64,000 nucleotides of DNA from Loktanella atrilutea (GCF_900128995.1 NZ_FQUE01000004.1:1-64000); one strand, 5' to 3'. Positions 42,001 to 52,285 are shown, numbered from the stretch's first letter. A program made the numbers and translations. The notes: generated by a model from the letters alone, not told the origin.

Positions 42001-42570
42001 TCAGTCGGATTCGGCGCTGTCGGCGCCACGGTCAGCGTTGTCGCGGGGCGGGCGGCCGACGACGTCGCGCAGCTCGTCCAGCTCGATGAAGTTGTCGCAC
42101 TGGCGACGCAGTTCGTCGGCGATCATCGGCGGCTGGCTGCGGATGGTCGACACCACGGACACCCGCACACCCCGGCGCTGCAGCGCCTCGACCAGCGGGC
42201 GGAAATCGCCGTCGCCGGAGAACAGGACAATGTGATCGACGTGGGGGGCCAGTTCCATCGCATCGACCGCCAGTTCGATGTCCATGTTGCCCTTGACCTT
42301 ACGGCGGCCCATGGAGTCGGTGTATTCCTTGGCGGGCTTCGTCACCATGGAAAACCCGTTGTAGTGCAGCCAGTCAACCAGCGGGCGAATCGGCGAGTAT
42401 TCGTCGTTTTCCAGCAGGGCTGTATAGTAGAAAGCGCGCACCATCTTGCCGCGGCGCATGAATTCCTGACGCAGCAATTTGTAGTCGATATCGAAACCGA
42501 GAGACTTCGCCGCAGCGTAAAGGTTTGCGCCGTCAATGAAAAGCGCAAGCCGCTCGTCACGATAAAACAT
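42001..42570 (-). CDS. NYN-domain protein (LabA/DUF88 family), putative ribonuclease
   Basis: A 189-residue protein with a PIN-like NYN fold: ALFIDGANLYAAAKSLGFDI, VDWLHYNGFSMVTKP, KGNMDIELAVDAMELA and DHIVLFSGDGDFRPLVEALQ. The conserved acidic residues (DGAN, DIELAVD, SGDGDF) fit a metal-dependent nuclease site. The C-terminal tail is charged and disordered. Divergent from folK across a short AT-rich gap. RNA substrate unknown. Confidence 0.9.
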   Translation of the reverse strand: MFYRDERLALFIDGANLYAAAKSLGFDIDYKLLRQEFMRRGKMVRAFYYTALLENDEYSPIRPLVDWLHYNGFSMVTKPAKEYTDSMGRRKVKGNMDIELAVDAMELAPHVDHIVLFSGDGDFRPLVEALQRRGVRVSVVSTIRSQPPMIADELRRQCDNFIELDELRDVVGRPPRDNADRGADSAESD

Positions 42571-42702
42571 TGTGTTTCCTTTTCCGGACTGTCAGCCCGG
42601 CATTCTTATTAAGCTATATTGGGGCATAACCAAACTGTCATGCCCGGGTTGCGCGGGTTATATGAGCCTCGCACGCAAAGCTTGCAACCCGAAGGAGCAA
42701 AG

Positions 42703-43287
42703 ATGGACGGCGAGATCGCGCTTATTTCATTGGGGAGCAATGCGCCGAACGTCCATGACGTCCCTGCGTCATCTGTACTTTTTGGCAGTCTGCGGTTGCG
42801 CGCCTTATTCGGTGACCCCGTTATCGAAAGCAGATTGTTCCGGACGCCCGCCTTTCCTCCCGGTATTGGGCCCGATTTCGTAAATGCCGCCGTCGCCGTC
42901 CGTACGACGCGCGATCCGGATGCCATTCTTTCGGACCTGCACGAGATCGAGCGCTTGGCTGCGCGCGAACGGTCGGTCAGGTGGGGCCCGCGGACGCTCG
43001 ATCTTGACCTGCTGGCCGTGGGCGACCGGATCCTGCCGGATCGCGAGACCCAGCAGCTCTGGCGCGACATGCCGGCGGACGACCAGCGCCAGCGGTGGCC
43101 GGACCGGTTGATCCTGCCGCATCCGCGCCTGCAGGACCGCGCCTTCGTCCTCGTGCCGCTGGCAGAGGTGGCGCCGACCTGGGTGCATCCGGCACTGGGG
43201 CTGACGGTCGTGCAGATGCGCGACGCCTTGCCCGCCGCGACACTGGCAGGGATCGTGCCGCTGGACGGCATCGATCGCACGGGGTGA
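42703..43287 (+). CDS. folK: 2-amino-4-hydroxy-6-hydroxymethyldihydropteridine pyrophosphokinase
   Basis: A 194-residue HPPK of folate synthesis: IALISLGSNAP at the start, FVNAAVAVRTT, and RWGPRTLDLDLLAVGD, the HPPK signature with the two catalytic aspartates, then LPHPRLQDRAFVLVPLAEVAP. GAAGGAG five bases before the ATG at 42703 rules out the longer upstream frame. Confidence 0.93.
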   Translation: MDGEIALISLGSNAPNVHDVPASSVLFGSLRLRALFGDPVIESRLFRTPAFPPGIGPDFVNAAVAVRTTRDPDAILSDLHEIERLAARERSVRWGPRTLDLDLLAVGDRILPDRETQQLWRDMPADDQRQRWPDRLILPHPRLQDRAFVLVPLAEVAPTWVHPALGLTVVQMRDALPAATLAGIVPLDGIDRTG

Positions 43288-43294
43288 AAGGGGC

Positions 43295-43323
43295 TTGACA
43301 GTCTCGGGAAATCGACTTGTCAT
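43295..43323 (+). promoter_or_regulatory. Candidate promoter of rpoZ
   Basis: TTGACA (43295-43300), 17 bases, TGTCAT (43318-43323). The -35 is perfect and the -10 weak. It lies 64 bases before the rpoZ start. Confidence 0.4.
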
Positions 43324-43386
43324 TCCGTCCCTGTCGCGTTAAGAGCAGGGCTTGCATCCACGCCTGGACAGAATTGGAGTGTGCCG

Positions 43387-43740
43387 ATGGCCCGCGTTAC
43401 CGTCGAAGACTGTGTCGACAAGGTCCCGAACCGGTTTGAACTTGTCATGCTGGCGGCCCACCGTGCCCGCGAGATCACGGCCGGATCGCCCGTGACCGTC
43501 GCCCGCGACAACGACAAGAACCCGGTCGTGTCCCTGCGCGAGATCGCGGAAGAGACCCAGCAGGCCGACGATCTGCGCGAGCGCATGATCGAGGCCAACC
43601 AGACCCAGATCGAGGTCGACGAGCCCGAAGAGGACTCGATGGCGCTGCTGATGGGGGCCGAGGCCGACAAGCCGGTCGAGGACGACATGAGCGAAGAAAA
43701 GCTGCTGCGCGCATTGATGGAAGCGCAAGGACAGCGGTAA
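43387..43740 (+). CDS. rpoZ: RNA polymerase omega subunit
   Basis: A 117-residue subunit: [33 protein letters not shown] and [16 protein letters not shown] are the omega signature. The acidic C-terminal extension is typical of alphaproteobacteria. rpoZ next to the (p)ppGpp enzyme gene is a widespread arrangement. ATG 43387 is used; an upstream GTG six bases earlier is in frame. Confidence 0.96.
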   Translation: MARVTVEDCVDKVPNRFELVMLAAHRAREITAGSPVTVARDNDKNPVVSLREIAEETQQADDLRERMIEANQTQIEVDEPEEDSMALLMGAEADKPVEDDMSEEKLLRALMEAQGQR

Positions 43741-43781
43741 AGGCCATTTCCCGGCCCACAACAAAGAAGTGCCGGACCAGC

Positions 43782-45917
43782 ATGACGACTGCAGACGACC
43801 TGATCGCGCTGGTCCGCACCTACAATCCCCGCACGAACGAACCGCTGCTGCGTGACGCCTTCGCCTTCGGCGCAGAAATGCACGAGGGCCAGTTCCGTCA
43901 TTCGGGAGAGCCCTACTTCACGCATCCGATCGCCGTCGCCCAGATTCTGGCCGACATGCAGATGGACGATGCGACCGTCATCACCGCCCTGCTGCACGAC
44001 ACGATCGAGGATACGCCAGCCTCCTTCAAGATCGTCACAGACCGCTTCGGCCGCGAAATCGCAGAGCTCGTCGACGGTGTCACCAAGCTGACGAACCTGC
44101 AGCTGACCAGCCGCGAGACGAAGGAGGCGGAAAACTTCCGCAAGCTCTTCATGGCGACGTCCAAGGACCTGCGTGTGACGCTGGTCAAGCTCGCCGACCG
44201 CCTGCACAACATGCGCACCATCAAGTCGATGAAGCCTGAAAAGCAGGCCCAGAAGGCGCGCGAGACGATGGACATCTTCGCCCCGCTCGCAGGCCGCATG
44301 GGCATGCAGTGGATGCGCGAGGAGCTGGAGGATCTCGCCTTCCGCGTCCTGAATCCCGAAGGACGCAACAGCATCATCCGCCGCTTCATCACCCTGCAGC
44401 GAGAGGCGGGCGACGTGGTGCCGCGCATCACCGCCGACATGCGCGTCGAACTGGACAAGGCCGGCATCCAGGCCGAAGTCATGGGCCGCGCCAAGAAGCC
44501 CTACTCGATCTGGCGCAAGATGCAGGAAAAGGACATGGGCTTTTCCCGCCTGTCCGACATCTACGGCTTTCGCATCATCACCGCGACCGAGGGCGACTGC
44601 TATCGCGTGCTGGGTGCGATCCACCAGCGCTGGCGCGCGGTGCCGGGCCGGTTCAAGGATTACATCAGCCAGCCCAAGACCAACGGCTACCGCTCGATCC
44701 ACACCACGGTCTCTGGCCGCGACGGCAAGCGGGTGGAGGTGCAGATCCGCACGCGCGAGATGCACGAGGTCGCGGAAACCGGCGTCGCCGCACACTGGTC
44801 CTACCGCAACGGCGAGCGGGTGGAGAACCGCTTCGCCGTCGATCCGGTGCGCTGGATCTCCAAGCTGACGGAGCGTCTGGACGAGGATCAGGACCACGAC
44901 GATTTCCTCGAGGCCGTGAAGCTCGAAATGTTCACCGATCAGGTGTTCTGCTTCACCCCCAAGGGCGACGTCATCAAGCTGCCGCGCGGCGCCACGCCCA
45001 TCGACTTCGCCTTCGCGATCCACACCCGCATCGGCATGGCCTGCGTCGGCGCCAAGGTCGACGGCATCCGCGTGCCACTCTGGACCCGGCTGAAGAACGG
45101 CCAAAGCGTCGAGGTCATCACTGCGGAAGGACAGAAGCCGCAGGTGACGTGGATGGACATCGCGACGACGGGTCGCGCCAAGACCGCGATCCGCCGCTCC
45201 CTGCGCGAGGCCGACCGCGAACGCTTCATCCGGCTGGGTCGGGAACTGGCGCGCGTCGCCTTCGAGAACGTGGGCAAGCGGCTGACGGAGAAGGCCCTGC
45301 GCACTGCCGCGAAGGCCCTCGCCCTCGACGGTGTCGACGACATGCTGGCCAGCCTCGGCAGCGCCGAGATCACCGCCCGCGACATCGTGCGCGCGATCTA
45401 TCCCGACCTCGCCACCCGCACCGGCGACGAGATCGATGCCAACCGCGCCGTCGTCGGCCTTGCCGCCGATCAAAGCCACCATCGCGCCGCCTGCTGCCAG
45501 CCGGTCCCGGGAGAGCGCATCGTCGGCATCACCTACCGCGGGCAGGGCGTGGTCGTGCATGCCATCGACTGCGCGGCACTGGCGGACTTCGAGGATCAGC
45601 CCGAACGCTGGGTCGACCTGCGCTGGGAGGAAGGCCAGCACCGCGCCATCAACACGGTGACCTTCGACATCTCGATCACCAACGACGCCGGCGTGCTGGG
45701 CCGGATTTGCACGTTGATCGGGGAACAGAAGGCCAATATCTCTGACCTCAAGTTCATCGACCGCAAGCCCGACTACTATCGCCTCCTGATCGACATCGAC
45801 CTGAGCGATGCTGAACACCTGCACCGGGTCATGACGGCCGTCGAGGCGGACAGTCACGTGTCGGGCATCAGCCGGCATCGCGATCCCGGGCAATCCGGGG
45901 CGCAACGCGCGGGCTGA
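43782..45917 (+). CDS. spoT: Bifunctional (p)ppGpp synthetase/hydrolase (Rel/SpoT)
   Basis: A 711-residue stringent-response enzyme. Hydrolase HD domain with HDTIED at residues 72-77, synthetase domain (RLSDIYGFRIITATEGDCYR, then YRSIHTTVSG and VQIRTREMHEVAE), TGS (VFCFTPKGDVIKLPRGATPI), zinc-finger-like region (HHRAACCQPVPGERI) and C-terminal ACT (ITNDAGVLGRICTLIGEQKA). Both active sites look intact, so it should make and degrade (p)ppGpp as the single RSH of many alphaproteobacteria. Confidence 0.96.
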   Translation: MTTADDLIALVRTYNPRTNEPLLRDAFAFGAEMHEGQFRHSGEPYFTHPIAVAQILADMQMDDATVITALLHDTIEDTPASFKIVTDRFGREIAELVDGVTKLTNLQLTSRETKEAENFRKLFMATSKDLRVTLVKLADRLHNMRTIKSMKPEKQAQKARETMDIFAPLAGRMGMQWMREELEDLAFRVLNPEGRNSIIRRFITLQREAGDVVPRITADMRVELDKAGIQAEVMGRAKKPYSIWRKMQEKDMGFSRLSDIYGFRIITATEGDCYRVLGAIHQRWRAVPGRFKDYISQPKTNGYRSIHTTVSGRDGKRVEVQIRTREMHEVAETGVAAHWSYRNGERVENRFAVDPVRWISKLTERLDEDQDHDDFLEAVKLEMFTDQVFCFTPKGDVIKLPRGATPIDFAFAIHTRIGMACVGAKVDGIRVPLWTRLKNGQSVEVITAEGQKPQVTWMDIATTGRAKTAIRRSLREADRERFIRLGRELARVAFENVGKRLTEKALRTAAKALALDGVDDMLASLGSAEITARDIVRAIYPDLATRTGDEIDANRAVVGLAADQSHHRAACCQPVPGERIVGITYRGQGVVVHAIDCAALADFEDQPERWVDLRWEEGQHRAINTVTFDISITNDAGVLGRICTLIGEQKANISDLKFIDRKPDYYRLLIDIDLSDAEHLHRVMTAVEADSHVSGISRHRDPGQSGAQRAG

Positions 45918-45940
45918 GGCCCGGGGAAAGGACGACACCC

Positions 45941-46588
45941 GTGTTCAAGCGCAGGGACAAGCGGCCGGCATGGAAGGTCGTGACCCGCGCCCTGTATCCG
46001 CAGGGCGGCTGGCGCCGCGCCTTTTCCTACGTCAAGCACCGGGTCCGCCGCCTGCCGGACACGCCCGAAAAGATCGGCCGCGGCATCTGGGCCGGCGTCT
46101 TCACCACCTTCACACCGTTCTACGGCCTGCATTTCATCGTGGCCGCGATCATCGCCAAGCTGATGCGCGGCAACTTTCTGGCCGCGCTGATGGCGACCTT
46201 CTTCGGCAATCCGCTGACCTATCTGCCGATCGCCGCCGTGTCGCTGGGCACCGGGCACTGGCTGCTGGGACGCAGGTCGAAGGCGCCGATGTCGTCGCTG
46301 GGCCAGAAGTTCGCCGATGCGGGTGCCGATCTGTGGCACAACGTCGTGGCGATCTTCACGCCCGAGACGATGGACTGGCAGGGTCTGTCGATCTTCTACT
46401 TCGACATCTTCTATCCCTACATGATCGGTGGGATCCTGCCCGGCATCGTGACCGCGACGGTGGCCTATTACCTGTCCGTGCCGGTGCTGCAGGCCTACCA
46501 GAAGCGGCGCCGCAACATCCTGAAGGCCAAGCTGAACCAGTTGGCGCAACCCAAACCCGGGGATGGCGGCGGCCCGGCGGCGCGCTAG
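45941..46588 (+). CDS. DUF2062 membrane protein
   Basis: A 215-residue protein starting with GTG (GGGGAAAGGA upstream). The DUF2062 core (GIWAGVFTTFTPFYGLHFIV, NFLAALMATFFGNPLTYLPI) and C-terminal helices (YMIGGILPGIVTATVAYYLS) indicate three or four membrane segments, with basic ends. The function is unknown. It lies between the (p)ppGpp enzyme and pdxJ on one strand. Confidence 0.85.
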   Translation: MFKRRDKRPAWKVVTRALYPQGGWRRAFSYVKHRVRRLPDTPEKIGRGIWAGVFTTFTPFYGLHFIVAAIIAKLMRGNFLAALMATFFGNPLTYLPIAAVSLGTGHWLLGRRSKAPMSSLGQKFADAGADLWHNVVAIFTPETMDWQGLSIFYFDIFYPYMIGGILPGIVTATVAYYLSVPVLQAYQKRRRNILKAKLNQLAQPKPGDGGGPAAR

Positions 46589-46615
46589 CTTTTCGCGAAC
46601 AGAAGGAGTGACCCG

Positions 46616-47368
46616 ATGACCGACAAGCTGCGACTGGGTGTGAACATCGACCACGTCGCCACCGTGCGCAACGCGCGGGGCGGCGACAATCCGGACCCGG
46701 TGCGGGCCGCCCTGATGGCACAGGAGGCCGGTGCCGACGGCATCACCGCGCACCTGCGAGAGGACCGTCGCCATATCCGCGACGCCGACATGGCGGGGCT
46801 GAAGGCAGCGCTGCGCGTCCCCCTGAACTTCGAGATGGCGGCCACGCCGGAGATGCAGCGCATCGCGCTCGACACCCGGCCCCACGCGGTCTGCCTCGTG
46901 CCGGAAAAGCGCGAGGAGCGGACCACCGAAGGCGGGCTGGAGGTCGCGCGGCAGGCCGGTGTGCTGGGCGAATTCATCGCTCCGTTGCGCGCCGCCGGCG
47001 CGCGCGTGTCGCTCTTCATCGCCGCCGACCGCGATCAGGTGGAGGCCGCGCATCGCATCGGCGCCCCGGTCGTGGAACTGCACGCCGGGGCCTATGCCGA
47101 TGCCTGGGCCGAAGGGCGCTGGGACGACCGCGACCGTGAATTGAAACGCCTGACCGAAGCGGCGGCCTATGGTCATGGGCTGGGTCTGGAAATCCACGTC
47201 GGCCACGGCCTGACCTATGACAGCGTCGGACCCATCGCCGCCCTGCGCGAGGTGCGGGAGTTGAACATCGGCCATTTCATCATCGGCGAGGCGATCTTTC
47301 GTGGCCTGCCGGACGCCATCGCAGAGATGCGGCGCTGCATGGATGCGGCACGCGTGGGGGGCGCCTGA
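46616..47368 (+). CDS. pdxJ: Pyridoxine 5'-phosphate synthase
   Basis: A 250-residue TIM-barrel enzyme that condenses deoxyxylulose phosphate with aminoacetone phosphate in vitamin B6 synthesis. [53 protein letters not shown] and [13 protein letters not shown] are all family motifs. AAGGAG before the ATG. One base separates its stop from the next start. Confidence 0.96.
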   Translation: MTDKLRLGVNIDHVATVRNARGGDNPDPVRAALMAQEAGADGITAHLREDRRHIRDADMAGLKAALRVPLNFEMAATPEMQRIALDTRPHAVCLVPEKREERTTEGGLEVARQAGVLGEFIAPLRAAGARVSLFIAADRDQVEAAHRIGAPVVELHAGAYADAWAEGRWDDRDRELKRLTEAAAYGHGLGLEIHVGHGLTYDSVGPIAALREVRELNIGHFIIGEAIFRGLPDAIAEMRRCMDAARVGGA

Positions 47369-47369
47369 C

Positions 47370-47837
47370 ATGCAGCTGACAGAGGCGGAACGCATGGCCA
47401 TGACGAAAGTGGCCGATCACGCGCTGGACTTGCATGCGGACGGGCAGGACATCGTCTTTACCGCCGCCATCGTGAAGGACGGACGGATCGTCGCGCAGGC
47501 CCGCAACGAGGTCGGCGACACGGGCGACGTCTCGCGCCATGCAGAGGTCGTGGCGATGGCGCGGGCCGCCGACATCCTCGGCACGCGCGATCTGTCGGGC
47601 TGCACGCTCCTCGCATCGTGCCAGCCCTGCGAGATGTGCCTCGGCGCCATGCGCTGGGCCCGGATCGACCGCGTCGTCTTCGGGGCGCAGCAGGACAACG
47701 CGGACGCGGAATTCTTTCGCTTCCCGCAGATGCGGATCACCGATTTCCAGCGCGCCTGCGACGGCGCCTTCGCCTTCGTTGGCGGGGTCGAGGAGGACCG
47801 CATCGGCCACATCTATGCGCCGGGGGCCGTGGCATGA
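47370..47837 (+). CDS. Nucleoside/guanine deaminase-family protein (CDA fold)
   Basis: A 155-residue zinc deaminase: HAE ([13 protein letters not shown]) supplies a zinc His and the catalytic Glu, and [17 protein letters not shown] the two zinc cysteines. [11 protein letters not shown] near the end recalls guanine deaminase-like members. The tRNA deaminase TadA is less likely because its usual C-terminal features are absent. It overlaps the Dabb gene by four bases. Confidence 0.83.
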   Translation: MQLTEAERMAMTKVADHALDLHADGQDIVFTAAIVKDGRIVAQARNEVGDTGDVSRHAEVVAMARAADILGTRDLSGCTLLASCQPCEMCLGAMRWARIDRVVFGAQQDNADAEFFRFPQMRITDFQRACDGAFAFVGGVEEDRIGHIYAPGAVA

Positions 47838-48133
47838 TCGACCATATGGTGCTGCTGCACCTGAAACCGGATCACGACGCCGTGGAGCTGTCGCAGGTCA
47901 TGGCGGGCCTTGCGGCCCTCGTGGGCCAGATCGAAGGTTTCACCGCCTTCCGCCACGGGCCGAACCGGGACTACGAAGGGCGCTCCCCGGCCTATGGCTA
48001 CGGCTTCACGGCGCAGTTCCACGACAGCCTTGCGCTGGCGGTCTATGCCGCCGATCCCCGGCACCTGGCCCTGGGCGCGCGGCTGATGGCCCTCTGTGTC
48101 GACCTGCTGGTCGCGGATCTGGAGTCTGCATGA
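47834..48133 (+). CDS. Dabb-domain (stress-responsive alpha/beta barrel) protein
   Basis: A 99-residue protein with the Dabb ferredoxin-like fold: [57 protein letters not shown]. It probably forms a dimeric barrel. The biochemical role is unknown. Overlaps both neighbours by four bases, so it is translated with the deaminase and acpS. Confidence 0.85.
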   Translation: MIDHMVLLHLKPDHDAVELSQVMAGLAALVGQIEGFTAFRHGPNRDYEGRSPAYGYGFTAQFHDSLALAVYAADPRHLALGARLMALCVDLLVADLESA

Positions 48134-48528
48134 TCCTCGGCATCGGCACCGATCTGGCCAATATCGACCGCATCGCGCGGACGCTCGACCGTTTCGGCGA
48201 CCGCTTCCGCAACCGCGTCTTCACCGAAATCGAGCAGCGCAAGGCCGAGCGCCGGGCCGACACGCCCGGGACCTATGCCAAGCGCTGGGCCGCGAAGGAG
48301 GCCTGTTCCAAGGCACTGGGCACCGGCCTGCGCATGGGCATCGCCTGGAAGGACATGGCGGTCAGCAACCTGCACACCGGCCAGCCGGTGATGGAGGTGA
48401 CGGGATGGGCGAAGGCACGGCTGGAGGAGATGACACCGCCGGGGCACCGGGCGGTGATCCACGTCACGCTGACCGACGATCATCCCTGGGCGCAGGCCTT
48501 CGTTCTGATCGAGGCGCGTCCGCTGTAG
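48130..48528 (+). CDS. acpS: Holo-[acyl-carrier-protein] synthase
   Basis: A 132-residue phosphopantetheinyl transferase that activates acyl carrier protein. Metal and CoA motifs: [20 protein letters not shown] (Asp8) and [20 protein letters not shown], and ISL-like [20 protein letters not shown]. Normal length. Start overlaps the Dabb stop. Confidence 0.95.
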   Translation: MILGIGTDLANIDRIARTLDRFGDRFRNRVFTEIEQRKAERRADTPGTYAKRWAAKEACSKALGTGLRMGIAWKDMAVSNLHTGQPVMEVTGWAKARLEEMTPPGHRAVIHVTLTDDHPWAQAFVLIEARPL

Positions 48529-48536
48529 CGCCAGCA

Positions 48537-48557
48537 CGATTTTTCTGCGAAAAATCA
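48537..48557. repeat. Palindromic repeat, copy 3
   Basis: GATTTTTC, 3 bases (TGC), GAAAAATC, nine bases after the acpS stop. The core equals the palindromes at 237-258 and 334-356, with the outer GC pairs lost. It could end acpS transcription in either direction. Confidence 0.65.
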
Positions 48558-48644
48558 CCATGTCGCCTGCCTTGGCGCTCTGCCTTGACAGGGGACACGG
48601 GTCGGATCATGTAGCCGGGCAATGCGTTGAACGGGATATGTGGT

Positions 48645-49481
48645 ATGGCCGAAAAGACTGGCGTGATGGGCAGCGTGATCGAGACGGTCAAGACCGTCGT
48701 CTACGCGCTGCTGATCGCAGGCGCCTTCCGCACGATCCTGTTCCAGCCCTTCTGGATCCCGTCTGGGTCGATGAAGGACACCCTGCTGATCGGCGATTTC
48801 CTCTTCGTGAACAAGATGGCCTACGGCTATTCCTATGCCTCCTGTCCGTCGATCCTGATCCCCGCGCTGAACGTCGATATCGGCGCCGACGACTTCTGCG
48901 GCATGTTCAAGGGCAGCAAGGATCGCCTGTTCGGGTCCGACCCGGAGCGCGGCGACGTCGTCGTGTTCCGCCACCCGGTCACGGGGCGCGATTTCATCAA
49001 GCGGCTGATCGGCCTGCCGGGCGACCAGATCCAGATGAAGGACGGCCTGCTTTACATCAATGGCGCGCCCGTCGTCGTGCAGGATGACGGCGTGTTCACG
49101 GAAACATATGCGCCGCAAGGTCCGGAACAGTCGATGCCCGCCTGCGCCAACGCGCCCGTCGGTCCGGGGGCCGATTGCATCAAGGAACGCGCCAGCGAGA
49201 CCCTCCCGAACGGCGTGACCCACGACGTCCTGAACATCGGCAACCGCGGGCTGGACAATACCGGCATCTACACGGTGCCCGCCGACAACTTCTTCTTCAT
49301 GGGCGACAACCGCGACAATTCCACCGACAGCCGCGTGCCGCAGTCGCTGGGCGGCGTGGGCTTCGTCCCGCGCGAGGATATCGTGGGCCGTGCCGACCGC
49401 GTCATCTTCTCCTCCGCCGGGCGGTCCATGCTGGCCTTCTGGACCTGGCGGTCCGATCGCTTTTTCAAGGGGATCGAGTGA
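48645..49481 (+). CDS. lepB: Signal peptidase I
   Basis: A 278-residue membrane protease that removes signal peptides. One N-terminal helix ([17 protein letters not shown]), box B with nucleophile Ser42 ([18 protein letters not shown]), box D with the general-base Lys ([14 protein letters not shown]), and box E ([14 protein letters not shown]). Four extra cysteines in the periplasmic part are noteworthy. ATG 48645 is chosen; a TTG six codons earlier is in frame. rnc overlaps its end. Confidence 0.95.
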   Translation: MAEKTGVMGSVIETVKTVVYALLIAGAFRTILFQPFWIPSGSMKDTLLIGDFLFVNKMAYGYSYASCPSILIPALNVDIGADDFCGMFKGSKDRLFGSDPERGDVVVFRHPVTGRDFIKRLIGLPGDQIQMKDGLLYINGAPVVVQDDGVFTETYAPQGPEQSMPACANAPVGPGADCIKERASETLPNGVTHDVLNIGNRGLDNTGIYTVPADNFFFMGDNRDNSTDSRVPQSLGGVGFVPREDIVGRADRVIFSSAGRSMLAFWTWRSDRFFKGIE

Positions 49482-50158
49482 AGCTCTCGGCCCAGCTCGC
49501 GGGCTTTGCGGCCCGGCTGGGGCACGACTTTGCCGACCCCGCACTCCTCGTGCGCGCGGTGACCCATTCCAGCATGTCGAGCGTCCACCGCGACGACAAC
49601 CAGCGACTTGAATTCCTGGGCGACCGGGTCCTGGGTCTGGTGATCGCAGAGGCGCTGCTGCACGCCGATCCCGTCGCCCCCGAGGGCCTGCTGGCCCCGC
49701 GCTACAATGCGCTGGTCCGGCGCGAGACCTGCGCCGATGTCGCCCGCCAGATCGGGCTGGGCGAAGTGCTGAAGCTGGGCCGGTCAGAAATGCAGTCCGG
49801 CGGGCGCCGCAAGGAAGCGCTGCTGGCCGACGCGATGGAGGCGGTGATCGCCGCCGTCTACAACGACGCGGGTTTCGACGCGGCCCGGGCCGTGGTATTG
49901 AAGCACTGGCAGCCGCGGGTCGGCACCGTGGCCGCCGACGCCCGCGACGCCAAGACGGCGTTGCAGGAATGGGCGCAGGCCCGCGGCGCCCCGCCGCCGG
50001 TCTATACAGAGGTCGCGCGGACCGGTCCGGATCACCAGCCGGTCTTCACCATCCGCGTCACGCTCGAATCCGGCGAACATGCCGAGGCGACCGCCGGGGC
50101 CAAGCGTCAGGCGGAACAGGCGGCCGCACAGGCGCTGCTGGAAAGGGTCGGACCATGA
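49478..50158 (+). CDS. rnc: Ribonuclease III
   Basis: A 226-residue double-stranded RNA endonuclease. The start is GTG overlapping the lepB stop, with AAGGGG six bases before it. Signature [20 protein letters not shown] with catalytic acids, second acidic helix [20 protein letters not shown], and a C-terminal dsRNA-binding domain ([20 protein letters not shown] to [17 protein letters not shown]). era follows with a four-base overlap. Confidence 0.95.
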   Translation: MKLSAQLAGFAARLGHDFADPALLVRAVTHSSMSSVHRDDNQRLEFLGDRVLGLVIAEALLHADPVAPEGLLAPRYNALVRRETCADVARQIGLGEVLKLGRSEMQSGGRRKEALLADAMEAVIAAVYNDAGFDAARAVVLKHWQPRVGTVAADARDAKTALQEWAQARGAPPPVYTEVARTGPDHQPVFTIRVTLESGEHAEATAGAKRQAEQAAAQALLERVGP

Positions 50159-51069
50159 CGGAAGACACGCGTGCGGGCTTTGTCGCCCTGATCGGAGAGC
50201 CGAACGCCGGCAAGTCGACGCTGCTGAACCGCATGGTCGGTGCCAAGGTCAGCATCGTGACCCACAAGGTGCAGACCACCCGCGCCCGCATCCGTGGCGT
50301 GGCGCAGGACGGTGCGGCGCAGCTTGTCTTCGTCGATACGCCGGGTCTCTTCGCGCCGAAGCGGCGCCTCGACCGGGCCATGGTCGCCGCCGCCTGGGGC
50401 GGGGCGGGCGATGCGGACGTCGTCGTCCTGCTGATCGAGGCGCATCGCGGCATCACCGCCGGGGTCAAGGGCATCCTGGAGGTGCTGGCCTCCCGCGTCG
50501 GCAAGGCGAAGGTCGCGCTGGCGATCAACAAGATCGACCGCGTGAAGTCAGAGGCGCTGCTGCAGCTGTCGCAGCAGATGAACGAGGCCTATCCCTTCGC
50601 CGAGACCTTCATGATCTCGGCCGAGCGCGGCCACGGCTGCGACACGCTCAAGCACTGGCTTGCGGGCGCCGTGCCCCCGGGACCGTGGCTTTATCCCGAC
50701 GACGAGATCTCTGACAGCCCCCTGCGGCAGATCGCGGCCGAAATGACGCGCGAGAAGCTGACATTGCGCCTGCATCAGGAACTGCCCTACCAATTGACGG
50801 TGGAGACCGAGAACTGGGAGGAGCGCCCCGACGGATCCGCCCGGATCGACCAACTGATCTATGTCATCCGCGATGGCCACAAGGGCATCGTGCTGGGCAA
50901 CAAGGGCGAGACGATCAAGGCCGTGGGGCAGGCCGCCCGGGCCGAGATGGAGGACCTGCTGGGCCGCAAGGTCCACCTCTTCCTGCAGGTCAAGGTCCGT
51001 GCGAACTGGCTGGAGGACAAGGAACGCTACGACGAGATGGGCCTCGACTTCCGCGACGGCGATGCCTGA
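50155..51069 (+). CDS. era: GTPase Era
   Basis: A 304-residue GTPase that binds 16S rRNA during 30S assembly. G1 GEPNAGKST (residues 14-22), effector region [19 protein letters not shown]3 VDTPGLF, G4 NKID, and a C-terminal KH domain ([20 protein letters not shown]). Standard lepB-rnc-era order. Confidence 0.96.
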   Translation: MTEDTRAGFVALIGEPNAGKSTLLNRMVGAKVSIVTHKVQTTRARIRGVAQDGAAQLVFVDTPGLFAPKRRLDRAMVAAAWGGAGDADVVVLLIEAHRGITAGVKGILEVLASRVGKAKVALAINKIDRVKSEALLQLSQQMNEAYPFAETFMISAERGHGCDTLKHWLAGAVPPGPWLYPDDEISDSPLRQIAAEMTREKLTLRLHQELPYQLTVETENWEERPDGSARIDQLIYVIRDGHKGIVLGNKGETIKAVGQAARAEMEDLLGRKVHLFLQVKVRANWLEDKERYDEMGLDFRDGDA

Positions 51070-51397
51070 GCCGCGGCTGACCGCGGATGTCTGGGTCAGC
51101 GCCTATCTCGCGCGGTTGCGCGTCCTGGACATCCCCGCCTTCGTCGTGGCCCGGGGCGACGGCACCGCCGGGGCGGTGCTGGTGAAGCTGAACACGCTCG
51201 ACGGGCAGGCGGTGGCCTTTACCCGGTCGTTCGACCTGATGACGGGCGCACGGGTCTGGGTGACACTTGCGGAAGGTGCCGAAGGCGATGTGGACGCGTC
51301 GATCGCCCGGCAGCGCGGCTTCGACAGCGACCTCTGGGTGATTGAGGTCGAGGACCGGCAGGGGCGGCACCTTCTGGATCAGCCCGGACTGACCTGA
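51062..51397 (+). CDS. DUF1491 protein
   Basis: A 111-residue protein: LTADVWVSAYLARLRVLDIP, VVARGDGTAGAVLVKLNTLD and DSDLWVIEVEDRQGRHLLDQ match DUF1491, a small family of unknown function found mainly in alphaproteobacteria between era and recO. Start overlaps era by 8 bases. Confidence 0.87.
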   Translation: MPEPRLTADVWVSAYLARLRVLDIPAFVVARGDGTAGAVLVKLNTLDGQAVAFTRSFDLMTGARVWVTLAEGAEGDVDASIARQRGFDSDLWVIEVEDRQGRHLLDQPGLT

Positions 51398-51424
51398 CCG
51401 GGCGCCCCGGATCCGCCGACCGAT

Positions 51425-51445
51425 TTGGCCGCCGAGGGCGGCCAA
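51425..51445. terminator. Perfect hairpin after DUF1491
   Basis: TTGGCCGCC / GGCGGCCAA with a 3-base loop, 27 bases after the DUF1491 stop. No T-run. It runs straight into the repeat at 51446-51477 and may be part of the same element. Confidence 0.5.
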
Positions 51446-51477
51446 GCCTCCGGCGGGGATATTTGGAAGACAGAGAG
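51446..51477 (+). repeat. Rhodobacteraceae-type intergenic repeat
   Basis: The stretch starts GCCTCCGGCGGGGATATTTG and continues with GAAGACAGAGAG. From memory, Rhodobacteraceae genomes carry many intergenic copies of a similar string (cctccggcggg..TATTT..AAGA). Only one copy is in this window, so repeat status rests on knowledge, not on this sequence. Confidence 0.5.
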
Positions 51478-51535
51478 CGGGGGCGCCGCGCGATGACCCC
51501 GGTGCCGGATGGATGATGGCTGCGAGGATCGGATC

Positions 51536-52264
51536 GTGATCAGCTGGCAGGACGAAGGCGCGGTGCTGCGGGTGCGGCCCCACGGCGAAACCTCGGCGAT
51601 CGTCGAGGTCTTCACGCCCGGTCACGGGCGGCACGCCGGCATCGTGCGGGGCGGCGTCAGCCGGCGGATCGCGCCGATGCTGCAGCCGGGCGCGCAGGTC
51701 GCCCTGACGTGGAAGGCGCGTCTGGACGAACATCTGGGGGCCTTCACGGTCGAGCCGTTGCGCAGCCGTTCGGCGCAGGCCATGGGCGACCGGCTGGCGC
51801 TGGCGGGCCTGAACGCGGTCTGTGCCCTGCTGGCCGTCGTCCTGCCCGAGCGGGAGGCCCATCTGCCGCTCTACGACCGGACGGTGCAACTGCTGGACCT
51901 GCTGGGGCAGGGCGATGTCTGGCCGCTGGCCTATCTGCAGTGGGAACAGGTGCTGCTGGATTCACTCGGCTTCGGTCTGGACCTGAGCGCCTGCGCGGTG
52001 CGGGGCACGAACGAGGACCTTGCCTTCGTCTCGCCACGCTCCGGACGTGCGGTCAGCCGGCAGGCGGCCGGCGAATGGGCCGACCGCCTGCTGCCGCTGC
52101 CGCCAGTGCTGGCGGGGCAGGGTGACGCGACGGCGGCAGAGATCGTTCTGGCCCTCGGCACCACCGGATACTTCATCGAACGTCGCCTGCTGCGCTCTTT
52201 GAATGGTGCGGCGATGCCTGCGGCCCGCGCGCGCCTGCTGGAGGCGATCCAGCGCGCCGGCTAG
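51536..52264 (+). CDS. recO: DNA repair protein RecO
   Basis: A 242-residue protein that loads RecA with RecR in the RecF pathway. The N-terminal OB fold starts [20 protein letters not shown] and the region [16 protein letters not shown] is typical. The C-terminal helical domain lacks the zinc-finger cysteines, as in many alphaproteobacteria. The GTG at 51536 gives the usual length; an ATG nine codons upstream is possible. Confidence 0.9.
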   Translation: MISWQDEGAVLRVRPHGETSAIVEVFTPGHGRHAGIVRGGVSRRIAPMLQPGAQVALTWKARLDEHLGAFTVEPLRSRSAQAMGDRLALAGLNAVCALLAVVLPEREAHLPLYDRTVQLLDLLGQGDVWPLAYLQWEQVLLDSLGFGLDLSACAVRGTNEDLAFVSPRSGRAVSRQAAGEWADRLLPLPPVLAGQGDATAAEIVLALGTTGYFIERRLLRSLNGAAMPAARARLLEAIQRAG

Positions 52265-52285
52265 GCCGCGCCGGCTCGACCGCGC

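Noticed and set aside
43320-45938. 872-codon open frame on the minus strand across rpoZ and spoT
   Set aside because: Antisense shadow; composition is atypical and the plus strand has two complete conserved genes.
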